Part shown: positions 35,374 through 35,741 of the stretch, in pieces
Numbering within the stretch: position 1 is the first letter of the stretch
How the letters are laid out: each line of letters opens with the position of its first letter
Origin: Gemmatimonadota bacterium
GTDB lineage: Bacteria > Gemmatimonadota > Gemmatimonadetes > Longimicrobiales > Longimicrobiaceae
Length of the DNA stretch: 35,741 bases
NCBI GenBank assembly: GCA_019348265.1
Contig: JAHWJV010000003.1
Coordinates: 1-35,741 of the forward strand
Reading direction: 5' to 3'
Made by a program: the position numbers and the translations under genes
The notes under the pieces: generated by a model
Seen by the model: the letters and a program-made list of their open reading frames with translations, nothing else
The model's database searches: none
What the model was told of the DNA's origin: nothing

Positions 35374-35741
35374 ATGAATCTCACACGACGGCTCGCCCTC
35401 GTCGCTCTGGCGTTCCTGGGGGCATGCTCGGATGGGCCAAGCCACGGGACCGTCTATGGGGACGCGTTCCTCGTCGCGGACGTCGGAGAGGAGGTGAATC
35501 TGCGGGGGCTCTCCGTGCACCTGGTGGCGGAGCTGGAGGATCAGGACTCGACACCGCGGGTGGAGAACCTGGACACGATCCTGGCGAACATCTGCGTGCA
35601 GCGGGACCGCTACATAGGCCGTGCGCGAGCGAGCGCCGAGAAAGGAGGAGCGGCCGCCGTGGATTCGCTCCGCGTCCTGACGCTGGACGCATACGCCCGA
35701 GGGTGGCGCGCGCGGAGCCGTCTCCTGGAGGGTGTCGTGCG
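35374..35741 (+). CDS. Putative lipoprotein, partial (runs off window)
   Basis: MNLTRRLALVALAFLGACSDGPSHGTVYGDAFLVADVGEEVNLRGLSVHLVAELEDQDS...; lipobox LGAC; open to window end; ttttca-17-tacatt upstream. Confidence 0.6.
   Translation, partial: MNLTRRLALVALAFLGACSDGPSHGTVYGDAFLVADVGEEVNLRGLSVHLVAELEDQDSTPRVENLDTILANICVQRDRYIGRARASAEKGGAAAVDSLRVLTLDAYARGWRARSRLLEGVV

Noticed and set aside
1-35741. tRNA, rRNA or CRISPR array
   Set aside because: Scanned for T-loop (GTTCGA) contexts, rRNA-like blocks and regularly spaced repeats; none supported.

Overview
High-GC (~66-68% by eye) bacterial chromosomal window; gene content and style suggest a Gemmatimonadota-like soil bacterium (inference). It is mostly ordinary chromosomal genes: TrxC, plastocyanin-like lipoprotein, TetR + RND pump, ComEA-like HhH lipoprotein, a rhamnogalacturonan-I degradation cluster (two CE12-like esterases + PL11-like lyase), a quinone/aromatic detoxification pair, sugar isomerase / Gfo-Idh genes, lytic transglycosylase, pyrophosphatase, methyltransferase, PLP transsulfuration enzyme, DUF4159, DUF2231, M16 peptidase, SGNH hydrolase and YciE/DUF892. 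Less ordinary signals: (1) an overlapping three-gene operon on the minus strand (32985-33401 atypical receiver, 31570-33000 double-domain KaiC-like ATPase, 30371-31573 GAF histidine kinase) in which the receiver carries Glu instead of the phospho-acceptor Asp; (2) phage-type recombination genes (Rad52-family protein, an SSB fragment, a nuclease-like C-terminus) and a tightly coupled mini-operon with a tyrosine recombinase whose Arg-I box looks non-canonical; (3) several abrupt junctions where housekeeping gene fragments are fused to unrelated sequence (M1 peptidase N-terminus; SSB N-terminus; PVC-type dehydrogenase joined to a reversed cysteine-desulfurase fragment; DUF1801 and PATAN/STAS-like remnants); (4) intergenic heptamer repeats abutting stop codons. 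No tRNA, rRNA or CRISPR array was recognised. All family assignments are by eye, without database searches.
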